DNA of 64,000 nucleotides, taken from the NCBI GenBank assembly GCA_004362315.1, contig SNWL01000004.1, forward strand, positions 1,112,808 to 1,176,807, read 5' to 3'. The notes beneath the pieces are model-generated. The model was not told where the DNA came from. It did not search any database and was given only the letters and a program-made list of their open reading frames with translations. Positions 17,255 to 29,700 of this stretch are shown piece after piece; position 1 is the stretch's first letter, and every line of letters begins with the position of its first letter. A program made the position numbers and the translations under genes. This stretch comes from Mycobacterium sp. BK086. Lineage in GTDB: Bacteria > Actinomycetota > Actinomycetes > Mycobacteriales > Mycobacteriaceae.

Positions 17255-17731
17255 ATGGGCCAGGACAACGATTTCACCGGTGAGGAACGCGACCGACTCG
17301 AGGAGGAGCTGGCCGACCTGCGCCGCCGTCGAGATGAGATGCGCGCCGAACTCCAGGGCGACGCCGACACCGTCGGCGATCGCGGTGACGCCGCCGACGC
17401 GTTGCAGCGGTCCGAGGATCTGGCCGGTATCGAGGAGGGGATCAACCGGCTGACCTGGTTGCTGGCCGGCGGCAATGCCGACAACCCGGGCCAGCTGCCC
17501 AACGGCACGACGGTGACGTTGCGCTTCCCCGGTGACGCACCGATCCAGATGCGGATCGTCCACTTCCTGGAGGAGACGCCGGCCGGCGAAGAGGACACCA
17601 CCCTGACCTCCGACAGTCCGCTGGGCTTAGCGTTGTTCGGGCGACGAGCCGGCGAGCTCGTCACCTACTCGACGCCACGCGGCGAACTGCAGGTCGACCT
17701 GCTCGCCATCGAGTATCCGAACGAGCGATAG
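17255..17731 (+). CDS. GreA/Rnk-like transcription factor (Rv3788-like)
   Basis: The product has 158 residues. An N-terminal helical hairpin (FTGEERDRLEEELADLRRRRDEM, loop GDRGDAADAL) is followed by a GreA/GreB C-terminal domain (LPNGTTVTLRF, SPLGLALFGRRAGELVTY, the FKBP-like fold). The order and the tip sequence match my memory of M. tuberculosis Rv3788, a Gre-like protein that binds RNA polymerase near the secondary channel but does not act as a standard cleavage factor. The ATG at 17255 is the start; the open frame reaches further upstream only as a shadow of the ATPase gene. Confidence 0.8.
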   Translation: MGQDNDFTGEERDRLEEELADLRRRRDEMRAELQGDADTVGDRGDAADALQRSEDLAGIEEGINRLTWLLAGGNADNPGQLPNGTTVTLRFPGDAPIQMRIVHFLEETPAGEEDTTLTSDSPLGLALFGRRAGELVTYSTPRGELQVDLLAIEYPNER

Positions 17732-17738
17732 AGGTGCG

Positions 17739-18719
17739 ATGCGGGCGATAAGGGTTACCGAGCTGGCCGGCCCGGAGTCGGTGCAGCTGGTCGAGATCGA
17801 CGAACCGTCGGGTGACGGCGCGATCCTGGTCGATGTTCATGCCGCCGGTGTGGCCTTCCCCGACGCCCTGCTGACGCGCGGGCTCTACCAGTACAAGCCG
17901 GAGCTGCCGTTCACCCTCGGCGCCGAGGTCGCCGGTGTCGTGCGCTCCGCACCCGATGACGCACCCGTCAAGGCGGGTGATCGGGTGGCCGGCCTGACGA
18001 TGATCACCGGTGCGATGGCCGAGACGGTGGAGCTCACCGAAGAGCGGGTGTTCCCGCTGCCCGACAACATCAGCTTCGAGGCTGGCGCCGGGCTGCTGTT
18101 CAACGACCTGACCGTCTACTTCGCGCTGACCGTGCGTGCCCGGCTGTCCGCAGGGGAGACGATCCTGGTGCACGGGGCGGCCGGGGGGATCGGCACCTCG
18201 ACGCTGCGGCTGGCCCCGGCGCTGGGCGCCAGCCGAGTGATCGCGGTGGTGAGCACCGAGGACAAGGCCGATGTCGCACGGGCCAACGGCGCCACCGACG
18301 TCGTGCTGGCGGACGGTTTCAAGGATGCGGTCGCCGAGCTGACCGGCGGTAAGGGCGTCGACATCGTGATGGACCCGGTCGGCGGCGACCGATTCACCGA
18401 TTCGCTGCGATCGCTGGCCCCGGCCGGGCGGCTGCTGGTGGTCGGCTTCACCGGCGGCGAAATCCCCACCGTCAAGGTGAACCGGCTGCTCCTGAACAAC
18501 ATCGATGTCGTCGGCGTCGGCTGGGGGGCCTGGACGATGTCGCATCCCGGCGCGCTACGTCAGCAATGGGACGGCCTGGCTGAGCTGCTCACCTCCGGCA
18601 GGCTGGCGGCGCCGCAGCCCGAAATCTATCCGCTGGACCAGGCCGCGGCCGCCGTCTCCGCACTGGAAAATCGCACCGCCAAGGGCAAGGTCGTCGTCCG
18701 CGTCCGAGAGACGGGGTAA
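17739..18719 (+). CDS. NADPH:quinone oxidoreductase, zinc-less MDR family
   Basis: The product has 326 residues. The GroES-like N-terminal domain ([19 protein letters not shown]) is followed by a Rossmann domain with [20 protein letters not shown] at about residues 145-165. No structural or catalytic zinc cysteines are seen, so it belongs to the quinone-reductase/enoyl-reductase branch of the medium-chain family. It starts seven bases after the Gre-like gene with GAGGTGCG upstream and may be co-transcribed. The substrate is not defined. Confidence 0.85.
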   Translation: MRAIRVTELAGPESVQLVEIDEPSGDGAILVDVHAAGVAFPDALLTRGLYQYKPELPFTLGAEVAGVVRSAPDDAPVKAGDRVAGLTMITGAMAETVELTEERVFPLPDNISFEAGAGLLFNDLTVYFALTVRARLSAGETILVHGAAGGIGTSTLRLAPALGASRVIAVVSTEDKADVARANGATDVVLADGFKDAVAELTGGKGVDIVMDPVGGDRFTDSLRSLAPAGRLLVVGFTGGEIPTVKVNRLLLNNIDVVGVGWGAWTMSHPGALRQQWDGLAELLTSGRLAAPQPEIYPLDQAAAAVSALENRTAKGKVVVRVRETG

Positions 18720-18847
18720 ATCCTTACTGCTCCAAGCATTTTCGACAGTCGGGTTGCCTGCGCTCGGCCTGGCTACTACAACGGTTGGCGGACGACAAAG
18801 ACGTCGATGACGATTCGGCTCGGCCAGTGTGGGGTAGTGGAACTGAG

Positions 18848-20598
<1,751 letters not shown>

Positions 20599-20602
<4 letters not shown>

Positions 20603-21921
20603 CCTCACCGGTGAATCTGCCCTGGGCTGACTGGCTCCCCACTCAACGGTGGTACGCCGGCCGCAGCCGCACCCTGTCCTCGACCGAAACCGCCGAGGTA
20701 GTTTCGCTGCGCCCAAACCTGGATCTGATCCTGCTCGACGTCAGCTACACCGACGGCTCCTCGGAGCGCTATCAGATTGTGGTCCAATGGGATTCGGCGC
20801 CGTTGGCGGAATACGACACCGTGGCCACGATCGGTTCCGACGAGGACCACACCGCCTACGACGGCCTCTACGATCCGTCATCGGCGCAGTTCCTGCTGTC
20901 GCTGGTGGACTCGGGCGCCACGATCGGTTCGCTCACCTTCACCAGGGAACCGGATGTCACTCTGCCGGTCGAGGCCGCGCCGCGGGTGTCGGGTGCCGAG
21001 CAGAGCAACACCAGTGTGGTGTTCGACGACCAGGCGATCTTCAAACTGTTCCGCCGGGTCTCGGCCGGGATCAACCCCGACATCGAACTCAACCGCGTCT
21101 TGGGTCGGGCCGGAAACCCGCATGTGGCAAGGCTTCTCGGGTCGTTCGAAACGACCGACGACGGCCAGCCGTGTCCGCTGGGCATGGTGACCGCCTACGC
21201 CGCGAATTCCGCGGAGGGCTGGAAAATGGCCACCGCGAGCACCCGCGACCTGTACGCCGAGGGCGACCTGTACGCCTATGAGGTCGGTGGTGACTTCGCC
21301 GGTGAGGCATACCGATTGGGGGAGGCGGTGGCGTCGGTGCACGCCACTCTAGCTCTGGAGCTGGGCACCTCGACCGCGGTTCTGCCCGTCGGCGTGATGC
21401 GGGAGCGGCTGGCCACCGCCGCCGCCGCGGTGCCCGAGCTCGCGACGTATCTCTCGGCTATCGAGGAAAGCTACGCGAAGGTGGCCGACGAGCCGGTCAC
21501 GGTGCAACGCGTGCACGGCGACCTGCACCTGGGTCAGGCGCTGCGCACCCCGGAGGGCTGGCTGCTGATCGACTTCGAGGGCGAGCCGGGCCAGCCGTCG
21601 GAGGAGCGGCGCAAGCCGGACTCCGCCCTGCGTGACGTTGCCGGAATGCTCCGCTCGTTCGAATACGCGGCCTACCAACAGCTGATCGACCAGTCCGACG
21701 ACCGGCAGCTGGCGGCTCGCGCCAAGGAATGGGTCGACCGCAACTGCGCGTCGTTCTGCGACGGGTACGCCGCGGAATCCGAAACCGACCCGCGCGACTC
21801 CGCGGCGGTGCTCGCCGCCTACGAGTTGGACAAGGCGGTCTACGAGGCGGCCTACGAGGCGAAGTTCCGCCCGAGCTGGCTGCATATCCCGATGCGGTCG
21901 ATCGCCAGGTTGGTCGGGTAA
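20599..21921 (+). CDS. mak: Maltokinase
   Basis: The product is a 440-residue kinase converting maltose to maltose 1-phosphate with ATP, the substrate of GlgE for alpha-glucan synthesis. The eukaryotic-like aminoglycoside-kinase fold is marked by [10 protein letters not shown] (catalytic aspartate) and [11 protein letters not shown] (metal-binding aspartate). The N-terminal cap starts [16 protein letters not shown], typical of Mak/Pep2. The ATG at 20599 overlaps the treS stop as ATGA. TreS and Mak form a known hetero-octameric complex in mycobacteria, which fits this coupling. I see no glgE or glgB in the window. Confidence 0.95.
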
Positions 21922-21931
21922 GGGCCAGAAC

Positions 21932-24900
21932 TCAGAGCGACATTGCTGCCGTGTTGTCGAGCGCGGTCAGGCTATTGCCCAGCGGATTGCCGAGTGTGAC
22001 CATGCTCTGGAAGTACTCGATCACCCGTTTGCGCGAGACGTTGAGCGCCGGCCACTGCGGCCAATCCCAGGTGTCGTTCATGAACGGTTGCAGCTGATCG
22101 TGACTGAGAACCGTGAGGTGATTCACGTCATGGGCGGTGGCTGAGCCTTCGAGGACGAGCCGGCCGTTCGCCCGGTCGTGCATCCATCCGCCATAGTGCG
22201 GCTCCATCTTCAGGGTGTCGATGAAGGCGGTCTCGCCGCCGCTGCTCATCAGGTACTCCGCGAAGCCGTCATGTCCGTACTCGGCCACCAACGACATCAC
22301 CGCTGCTGCCGAGCCGAGCCGCGCCGTTCGCTCGATATCCGCGACGATTTGCGGGTCGAACTTGTTGTCGTCGATCCATCCCACTTTGGCGCCCTGCATG
22401 GCGTAGTAGAGCCCGACGCCTCGCAGGTCGTCGCCCCACGCCTGCGCGTTGTTGGTCAGCTTGTTGGCGAACGCCCACGTGCCGACGTCTTCGAGGGTGA
22501 CCGGTGCCAGGCCGGCGAATGCGCGCTGGTTGTTGTAGGCGACCAGCGCCTCGGTCGTAATGGCGGTTCGGCCGCCCGCGAGCGCGTCCATGCCGGTGTG
22601 GGAGCTTCCATGGAACATGCCGAACGCCATGATGTCGGTGTATTGACCACTGCCGGTATCGGGCATCGGCATCCCGGTGTCACCCGGCGGCGTCTGCGTG
22701 CCGCCGCCGGTTGTCGAGCCGACTGGGCGGTCGAGGACGGTTCCCGTGCCGGTCGCGTCGCTGACGGTCGCCCCAATTGGGTTCGACAGCATCACGGTGA
22801 ACGTCTCGTTGCTCTCCGCCAGCGCATCGCTCTTCACCGGAACCGTGATGATCTTCTGGGTTTCGCCCGGGGCAAAGGTGATGGTGCCCGCCACCGAGAT
22901 GTAATCCGCGCCTGCCGTCGCGGTGCCGTTCGAGGTCGCGTACTGCACCGTCACGGTCTGGGTGGACGGGGCGGCCAGCGTCACCACAAACGACGCGAGC
23001 GAGGTGCCGCTGCCTCCTGTGAACTCGATCGGTGTCAGATAGGCCATCTTGTTCTGGTTGATGGTCCTCCAGTCGTCGGCCAGAATGCCGCCGGTATCAC
23101 TGGAATTCGGATTCCACGACCAGAACGTCCAACTCATGTCCTCGGTCCCGGACCGAATGTCGATCGTCCCGTTGTTGTCGAAGTCACCGGACAGGTACGA
23201 GGTGATCGCCTCGAACCACACGGCATCTTTGGGATCTTGGAGTTTGGTGCCGAACTCACCGATATAGATCGGCGCGATGTTCTGCTCGTAGATGTAGCCC
23301 CACGCGTTGCGGAAGACGTTGGGCAGATTGGCGCCGAAGTTGCTGCCCTGGAACCACGGCTGGGCGTACACCGAGTTCGGATAGTCGTGCGGGGAGTAGA
23401 CAACTCGGTCGGGCACGGTGAGGACGATCGGGCGATCCTTGACGCCCATCAGGTTGCCGCCCCACCAGTAGCTCTGGCCCTGGTAGTTGGCCACGCCCTC
23501 GACGAAGATCAACAGATTCGGATTCACTTGTAGCACAGCGTTTCCGGCGCGCTCTGCCGCGCGCGCCCAGTCGTTGGCGCCGCCGCCGCCCCAGGTCCCG
23601 TTGTACGGCTCGTTGTGCAGGTCGAAGCCGATGACGGTCGGGTTGTTCTTGTAGCGGGTCGCCAGCGCTTGCCAGTCGGCAACCCACTGGTCCTCCGAAT
23701 ATTGGGAGTTGTACCAGAGACCGTTCTCGCTGGCTCCGGCACCTTCGGTGCTGCGGTGGTGGTCGAGGATGACCCGCATCCCGTCCTGGCCGGCGTAGGC
23801 GATGATCGCGTCGAGCACCTCCAGACGCGAAAGGCCTTGCAGCTCTGGGTTCGCGTTGTAGTTGATGCCCGAGGGCGCGGCACTGGTGTGCAGCATCTGG
23901 CTCGAGTAGGGGATCCGAATGGTGTTGAATCCCTGGGCCGCCATCTGGTCGATCATGTCCTTGTAGTTGCGTGTCCACAGCCCGTCCGGCACGCCGTTCG
24001 GGCTTTCCGCGCCGAACCAGTTGACTCCTGAGATCTGGACGGGCTTGCCCTGGGAATCCAGAATCTGGTTGCCCGACGTGTGCAGGAAGCCGGCTGCGAT
24101 ACCGGACGAACCGGGCTCTGTCGCTGACGCATCGGAGATGCTCAGCCCGGGCGTGGTCGCAACGGTGTCGTCGTTGGTGATGGTGCCGGTCGCGGTGCCC
24201 CGGGAGATCGTCGCCCCAGATGGGTTGGACAGGGCGACGGTGAAGGTTTCGTTGGCCTCGGTCGTGGTGTCGCCGGTGATCTTGACGGTGACGGTTTGGG
24301 AGGTCACGCCGGGGTTGAAGGTGAGAGTGCCTGTGGTGCTGGTGTAGTCGGCGCCCGCGGTGGCGGTCCCGTTGGCCGTCGTGTAGCCGACGGTGACCGG
24401 TGTGGTCGAGGCCTTGGACAGGGTGACCGTGAAGGTGGTGTTACTCGAGCCGGAATTGCCCTCGGCGACACTGGTATCAGAGATCGAGATACTCGGCGTG
24501 GTGGGTGGTGTGCTGACCGCGACGCCGTTGACCTTCAGGTTGGTCGGTGCCGAGCCGACCGCTCCGGGGGTGGCTTGATAGCCGAAACTGGTGCTCTGGC
24601 CGGCCGCGACGGCGCCGTTGTAGGCGAGGTTGCTGATCACATAGTGGGTACCGACGTGGCTGGTGATCTGGCCGTTCCAGATGTTGGTTATCTGTGCGGG
24701 AGTGTCGAATTCGACGGTCCAGCCGTTGAGGTTCTGGCCGGCCGTCACCGTGATGTTGGCGTTGTGACCGGAGCCCCAGTCATTGGTCACGCTGTAGGTG
24801 ACGGAATTGTTGTTGCCGGGGTTCGTCGCGACGTCGTCGTTGGTGATGGTGCCGGTGGCGGTGCCGCGCGAGATCGTCGCCCCGGATGGGTTGGACAGGG

Positions 24901-26527
24901 CGACGGTGAACGTTTCGCCTGCTTCGACGGCAGTGTCGCCGGTGACCTTGACGGTGACGGTTTGGGAGGTCACGCCGGGGTTGAAGGTGAGAGTGCCTGT
25001 GGTGCTGGTGTAGTCGGCGCCCGCGGTGGCGGTCCCGTTGGCCGTCGAATAGCCGACCGTGACCGGTGTGGTCGAGGCGCTGGACAGAGTGACGGTGAAG
25101 GTGGCGTTACTGGAGCCGGAATTGCCCTCTGCCACAGTCGCATCGGTGATCAAAATGCTCGGAGCGGCGACGTCGTCGTTGGTGATGGTGCCGGTGGCGG
25201 TGCCGCGGGAGATCGTCGCCCCGGATGGGTTGGACAGGGCGACGGTGAACGTCTCGTTGGATTCAACTCCCGTGTCCCCGGTGACCTTGACGGTGACGGT
25301 TTGGGAGGTCACGCCGGGGTTGAAGGTGAGAGTGCCTGTGGTGCTGGTGTAATCCGCGCCCGCGGTGGCGGTGCCGTTCGCGGTCGAATACCCGACCGTC
25401 ACCGGAGTCGTGGCGGCCTTGGACAACGTGACGGTGAAGGTGGCGTTACCGGAACCGGAATTGCCTTCGGCGACACTGGTATCGGAGATGGAAATGCTCG
25501 GCGTGGTGGGCGGGGTGCTGACCGCGACCCCGTTGACCTTGAGGTTGGTCGGGGCCGACGCGAGAGCGCCCGGGCTGGCTTGATACCCGAACGTGGTGCT
25601 CTGGCCGGCGGCGACGGCGCCGTTGTAGGCCATGTTGCTGATCACGTAGTGGGTGCCGACATGGCTGGTGATCCGCCCGTTCCAGATGTTGGAGATCTGG
25701 GCCGGGGAGTCGAACTCGACCGTCCAGCCGTTGAGCGCGGTGCTGCCCGCGGTCACGGTCATGTTGGAGGTATGACCCGAACCCCAATCGCTGACGACGC
25801 TGTAGGTGACGGACGGTGTCGAACTCGTCGTGGTCGCACTGAGCGCGACTGCCTTTCCGCTTGTCTGCGGTACCGCCAGTAGCGACTGTGTCTGCTTGAA
25901 CAGACCCACCAGCAGGTCGCGGATCGGGTTTCCCGCAGGCAGCGATGGGGCGAGCGGCGCTAGGCCCAAGGCTCGCAAGACTTGCGACGGCGACGGAAGC
26001 GAGGTGGGAATCTGCACCAGACTCGGGGGCGTGAACGTCGGCGCCAGCTTTCGTGCCGACACCGGTGATCCGGACGGCGTCGCGGAAACTGCCGCGGACG
26101 TGGAGATGTCCTTGCTGGCCGCATCAGTCTTTGCGGCCGGAACCGAATTGCTGGCAGCCGACACCGCGTTGCCAGTCGCGGATCGGTTGGCGGGTGTATC
26201 AGTTAGCTCACCTAGTGAGGCCGTCGAGCGCTTGCCCTTGGGCGAGCCGCTTCCGGCGCTCGGTTTCGTCGCGCGTTGCCGGGCCGTGTGGCCACCGGAT
26301 GAGGTGTCGCCCGAGGGGCTGGCCGAGGGGGACGTACCGCCGCCGGCGGCGGTGTCGGCATGTGCAACGCCTGATCCGCTGGCCAGAGCTGCACCAACGC
26401 CCAGACTCAGCGCGCCGACGCCCAGCCAGCCGTAGGGTTGTCTGCGTTGGCGGTGGCGCGGTCCGCGCTTCCGATAGCCGTCCTTGCCCGTAGCCACATC
26501 CCCGGTATGGCCTGCCGCAGCATTCAT
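21932..26527 (-). CDS. Giant secreted modular cellulase: 2 CBM2, 4 Calx-beta, GH5, novel C-terminal domain
   Basis: The product has 1531 residues. The N terminus is a long basic mycobacterial signal peptide (core WLGVGALSLGVGAALASG, cleavage after AHA near residue 57), followed by a Ser/Thr/Ala-rich linker to about 235. The modules in order are a CBM2-like domain (238-336), Calx-beta (342-452), Calx-beta (453-566), CBM2-like (574-670), Calx-beta (676-786), GH5 catalytic domain (808-1168) and Calx-beta (1170-1263). The C-terminal segment of about 245 residues is one I do not recognise. GH5 residues are intact: acid/base Glu973 in FDLHNEPYN and nucleophile Glu1091 in YIGEFGTK. The expected role is extracellular beta-1,4-glucan (cellulose) cleavage, with CBMs holding substrate and Calx-beta modules as calcium-stiffened spacers. 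It stands alone and is divergent from recC. Confidence 0.9.
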   Translation of the reverse strand: MNAAAGHTGDVATGKDGYRKRGPRHRQRRQPYGWLGVGALSLGVGAALASGSGVAHADTAAGGGTSPSASPSGDTSSGGHTARQRATKPSAGSGSPKGKRSTASLGELTDTPANRSATGNAVSAASNSVPAAKTDAASKDISTSAAVSATPSGSPVSARKLAPTFTPPSLVQIPTSLPSPSQVLRALGLAPLAPSLPAGNPIRDLLVGLFKQTQSLLAVPQTSGKAVALSATTTSSTPSVTYSVVSDWGSGHTSNMTVTAGSTALNGWTVEFDSPAQISNIWNGRITSHVGTHYVISNMAYNGAVAAGQSTTFGYQASPGALASAPTNLKVNGVAVSTPPTTPSISISDTSVAEGNSGSGNATFTVTLSKAATTPVTVGYSTANGTATAGADYTSTTGTLTFNPGVTSQTVTVKVTGDTGVESNETFTVALSNPSGATISRGTATGTITNDDVAAPSILITDATVAEGNSGSSNATFTVTLSSASTTPVTVGYSTANGTATAGADYTSTTGTLTFNPGVTSQTVTVKVTGDTAVEAGETFTVALSNPSGATISRGTATGTITNDDVATNPGNNNSVTYSVTNDWGSGHNANITVTAGQNLNGWTVEFDTPAQITNIWNGQITSHVGTHYVISNLAYNGAVAAGQSTSFGYQATPGAVGSAPTNLKVNGVAVSTPPTTPSISISDTSVAEGNSGSSNTTFTVTLSKASTTPVTVGYTTANGTATAGADYTSTTGTLTFNPGVTSQTVTVKITGDTTTEANETFTVALSNPSGATISRGTATGTITNDDTVATTPGLSISDASATEPGSSGIAAGFLHTSGNQILDSQGKPVQISGVNWFGAESPNGVPDGLWTRNYKDMIDQMAAQGFNTIRIPYSSQMLHTSAAPSGINYNANPELQGLSRLEVLDAIIAYAGQDGMRVILDHHRSTEGAGASENGLWYNSQYSEDQWVADWQALATRYKNNPTVIGFDLHNEPYNGTWGGGGANDWARAAERAGNAVLQVNPNLLIFVEGVANYQGQSYWWGGNLMGVKDRPIVLTVPDRVVYSPHDYPNSVYAQPWFQGSNFGANLPNVFRNAWGYIYEQNIAPIYIGEFGTKLQDPKDAVWFEAITSYLSGDFDNNGTIDIRSGTEDMSWTFWSWNPNSSDTGGILADDWRTINQNKMAYLTPIEFTGGSGTSLASFVVTLAAPSTQTVTVQYATSNGTATAGADYISVAGTITFAPGETQKIITVPVKSDALAESNETFTVMLSNPIGATVSDATGTGTVLDRPVGSTTGGGTQTPPGDTGMPMPDTGSGQYTDIMAFGMFHGSSHTGMDALAGGRTAITTEALVAYNNQRAFAGLAPVTLEDVGTWAFANKLTNNAQAWGDDLRGVGLYYAMQGAKVGWIDDNKFDPQIVADIERTARLGSAAAVMSLVAEYGHDGFAEYLMSSGGETAFIDTLKMEPHYGGWMHDRANGRLVLEGSATAHDVNHLTVLSHDQLQPFMNDTWDWPQWPALNVSRKRVIEYFQSMVTLGNPLGNSLTALDNTAAMSL
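24160..25830. repeat. Near-identical module-coding repeats inside the cellulase gene
   Basis: The Calx-beta modules are repeated almost base for base. A segment beginning TTTGGGAGGTCACGCCGG recurs near 24294, 24961 and 25300, each running about 50 bases without change. The two CBM2 modules (about 24518-24805 and 25518-25812) are also very similar. The spacing of adjacent Calx-beta units is 339 bases (113 codons). This is a substrate for unequal recombination and gene conversion; module number may vary between strains and assemblies. Confidence 0.8.
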
Positions 26528-26708
26528 TGCTCTGCCCTTCCTCCACGAGAGCTCACAGCTTTGCTGACGTAGTGCGATAAGTCACGCATTTCCGCAAAAA
26601 TTCAGCAAAATTCGCTTTGCTGTGTACATGCTCTGGACAAAGCCACAGGGGGCGTCCAGGAGGTGGACACCGTCAACGATGTCCGCGGGCGCGGCTACGG
26701 TAATCCCG

Positions 26709-29700
26709 ATGGCCCTGCACCTGCACCGAGCCGAGCGGACCGACCTGCTCGCCGACGGTCTCGGCGCGCTGCTGGCCACCCCGCAATCCGACCCGTTCGC
26801 GCAGGAACTCGTGGTGGTCCCGGCCCGCGGCGTCGAACGGTGGCTCAGCCAGCGGCTCTCGCACATCCTCGGTGGCACCGACACCGGTGGTGGTGTCTGC
26901 GCGGGGGTGTCCTTCCGGTCGCCGGCGTCGCTGATCAGCGAGCTCGCCGGCACCGGCGAGGACGATCCGTGGTCGGCGGATGCGATGGCCTGGCCCCTGT
27001 TGGAGGTCATCGACACCAGCCTCGACGAGCCGTGGTGTCGCACGCTCGCCACTCACCTCGGCCATTTCGTGGACGGTGAGGAAAAGGATCTGCGACAGGG
27101 CAGGCGCTACGCCGTGGCTCGCAGGCTGGCCGGGCTGTTCGCCTCCTACGCCCGGCAGCGTCCAGCCCTGTTGGCGGGTTGGCTGGCCGGTGACCCCACC
27201 GAATTGGACGCCGACCTGCGCTGGCAGCCGCACCTCTGGCGCGCGCTGGTCGACGCGATCGGTGTCGATCCTCCGCATGTCCGGCACGCCAAAACTGTTG
27301 CCCGACTCCGTGAATCACCCACCGACCTGCCGGCGCGGATATCGCTGTTCGGCCACACCCGCCTGCCGAGCACCGATATCGACCTCATCGGCGCGCTGGC
27401 CGAACACCACGAGGTGCACCTGTGGCTGCCGCACCCCAGTGCCGCGCTGTGGACGGAGCTGCGCGATCTGCACGGTGTGACCGCCCGCAGTGAGGACACC
27501 AGTCACCGACTCGCCGTCCATCCGCTGCTGGCCACCCTCGGCCGCGACGTCCGCGAATTGCAGCGCAGCCTGCCCGGTTCGGCGGCCACCGACGAATTCC
27601 TGGGCACCGGTCACCAGTCAGACACCCTGCTCGGCTGGCTGCAGTCCGATATCGCTGCCAATGCCATCCGCCCCGGCGGCCGTTCGCATACGCCCGCGGA
27701 TCGTTCGGTCCAGGTGCACAGCTGTCACGGCCCGGCACGCCAGGTCGACGTGCTGCGCGAGGTGCTACTCGGTCTGCTCGCCGAGGACCGCACCCTGGAA
27801 CCGCGCGACATCCTGGTGATGTGCCCCGATATCGACACCTACGCCCCGCTGATCGTCGCGGATTTCGGTCTCGGTGACGTCGTGCCGGGTGCCCACCCGG
27901 CCCACCAGCTGCGGGTGCGGCTGGCCGACCGCGCCCTGATCCAGACCAACCCGCTGCTCGGGGTGGCGGCCAAACTGTTGACGCTGGCCGGTAGCCGGGT
28001 CACCGCCACCGAAGTTCTCGACTTCGCCCACCTCGACCCGGTGCGGGCGCGATTCGCTTTCAGCGACGACGACCTGGAGACCATCACCCGCTGGGTGCAG
28101 CAGGCGAATATCCGGTGGGGTTTCGACCAGGAACACCGGGCCCCGTTCGGGATCCCGTTCATCCAGAACACCTGGCGGTTCGGCCTCGACCGGGTGCTGG
28201 CCGGAGTCGCGATGTCCGATGACTCGAAGGACTGGCTGGGCGTCACCCTGCCGCTGGACGACGTCGGCAGCAACAGTGTGGAGCTGGCCGGACGGCTCGC
28301 CGAGTTCGTCGGACGCCTGGAGCGCACCGTCGAAACCCTCAGTGGGGTGCGGCCGTTGGCGCAGTGGCTGACGGGACTTGCCGACGGCGTCGAGGCGCTG
28401 ACGTCGACGGGCGGGGACGACGCCTGGCAGAGCAGCCAGCTGCAGCGGGAATTCGGCGACGTGCTGACTACGGCCGGCCCGCGCGCCGACGTCGGCATGC
28501 GGCTCTCCGATATCACCGCCCTGCTGGGCCGGCACCTGTCCGGCCGGCCGACTCGGGCCAACTTCCGCACCGGCACCCTCACGGTGTGCACCATGGTTCC
28601 GATGCGCTCGGTGCCGCACCGCGTGGTGTGCCTGGTCGGGCTGGACGACACCGTCTTCCCGCGAATCGGGGTGGTCGACGGCGACGACGCGCTGGCCCGC
28701 GATCCGATGACCGGCGAGCGCGACATCCGCTCCGAGGATCGCCAGCTGCTGCTGGACGCGATCTGTGCGGCCACCGACAAGCTGGTCATCACCTACACCG
28801 GTGCCAACGAATACTCCGGACAGCCCCGTCCGCCCGCGGTGCCGCTGGCCGAGCTGCTCGACGCCCTCGACCGCACCACTGAGGAACCCGTGCGAAAGCA
28901 GATCGTGGTGCGGCACCCGTTGCAGCCCTTCGATGTTCGCAACGTGACGCCGGGAGCACTCGGCGTGCCGGGCGAGTCGTTCACCTTCGATTCCGGTGTG
29001 CTGGCCGCCGCGTCGGTCACCGGAAGTCAACGTCCCGAACAGCCCGACCTGCTGGCCACACCGTTGCCCGCACCGCCACCCGACGATGTGACGCTGACCG
29101 ATCTGCTGAGGTTCTTCGCCAACCCGGTGAAGGGCTTCTTCACCGCGCTCGATGTGGCGCTGCCGTGGGAGGTCGAAGGCGTCGAGGACGCCATGCCGGT
29201 CGAGATCGACAACCTGGAGCAATGGACAGTGGGCCAGCGGCTGCTCACCGACATGCTCGCCGGGATGGATCCCGAGCGGGCCGGGCAGGCGGAGTGGCGA
29301 AGGGGCTCGTTGCCGCCGGGTCGGCTCGGCTGGCGTACTGCGGGTGAATTACGCGACCAGGCAACCGAACTCGCGCGTGCGGCGCTGGTCTACCGGACCG
29401 GCACGCCGCAGGCCTATGACGTCGATGTGGATCTGGGCGGAGGGCGTCGCCTCACCGGAACCGTCCCCGAGGTGTTCGGCAAGCGGCTGGTGGAGGTGAC
29501 GTTCTCCAAGCTCGATGCCCAGCATCTGTTGCGCGGCTGGATCCCGATGCTGGCCTTGGCGGCGGCCTTTCCCGGGCAGTGGTCGGTGGTGGGCATCGGC
29601 AGGCAGCGCAGGCGTAACGGTGTTGTCGAGCGCGTGCTGGGTTCACCGCAGGAGGATCCGGTCGGCGTGCTGCGTGACCTGGTGGCGATTTATGACGCCG

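Noticed and set aside
24160-25830. Regular repeats that might suggest a CRISPR array
   Set aside because: The period is 339 bases, the repeats are protein modules in frame, and there are no cas genes.
24296-25882. A 528-codon plus-strand open frame opposite the cellulase gene
   Set aside because: It mirrors the Calx-beta repeats: it is built of repeated Gly/Arg/Ala/Asp blocks with the same period, has no ribosome-binding site and no protein-like domain. The minus-strand cellulase explains it.
26528-26708. SOS box in front of recC
   Set aside because: The A/T-rich stretch has a weak palindrome AGCAAA-n6-TTTGCT at 26604-26621 but nothing like the mycobacterial LexA site TCGAAC-n4-GTTCGA.
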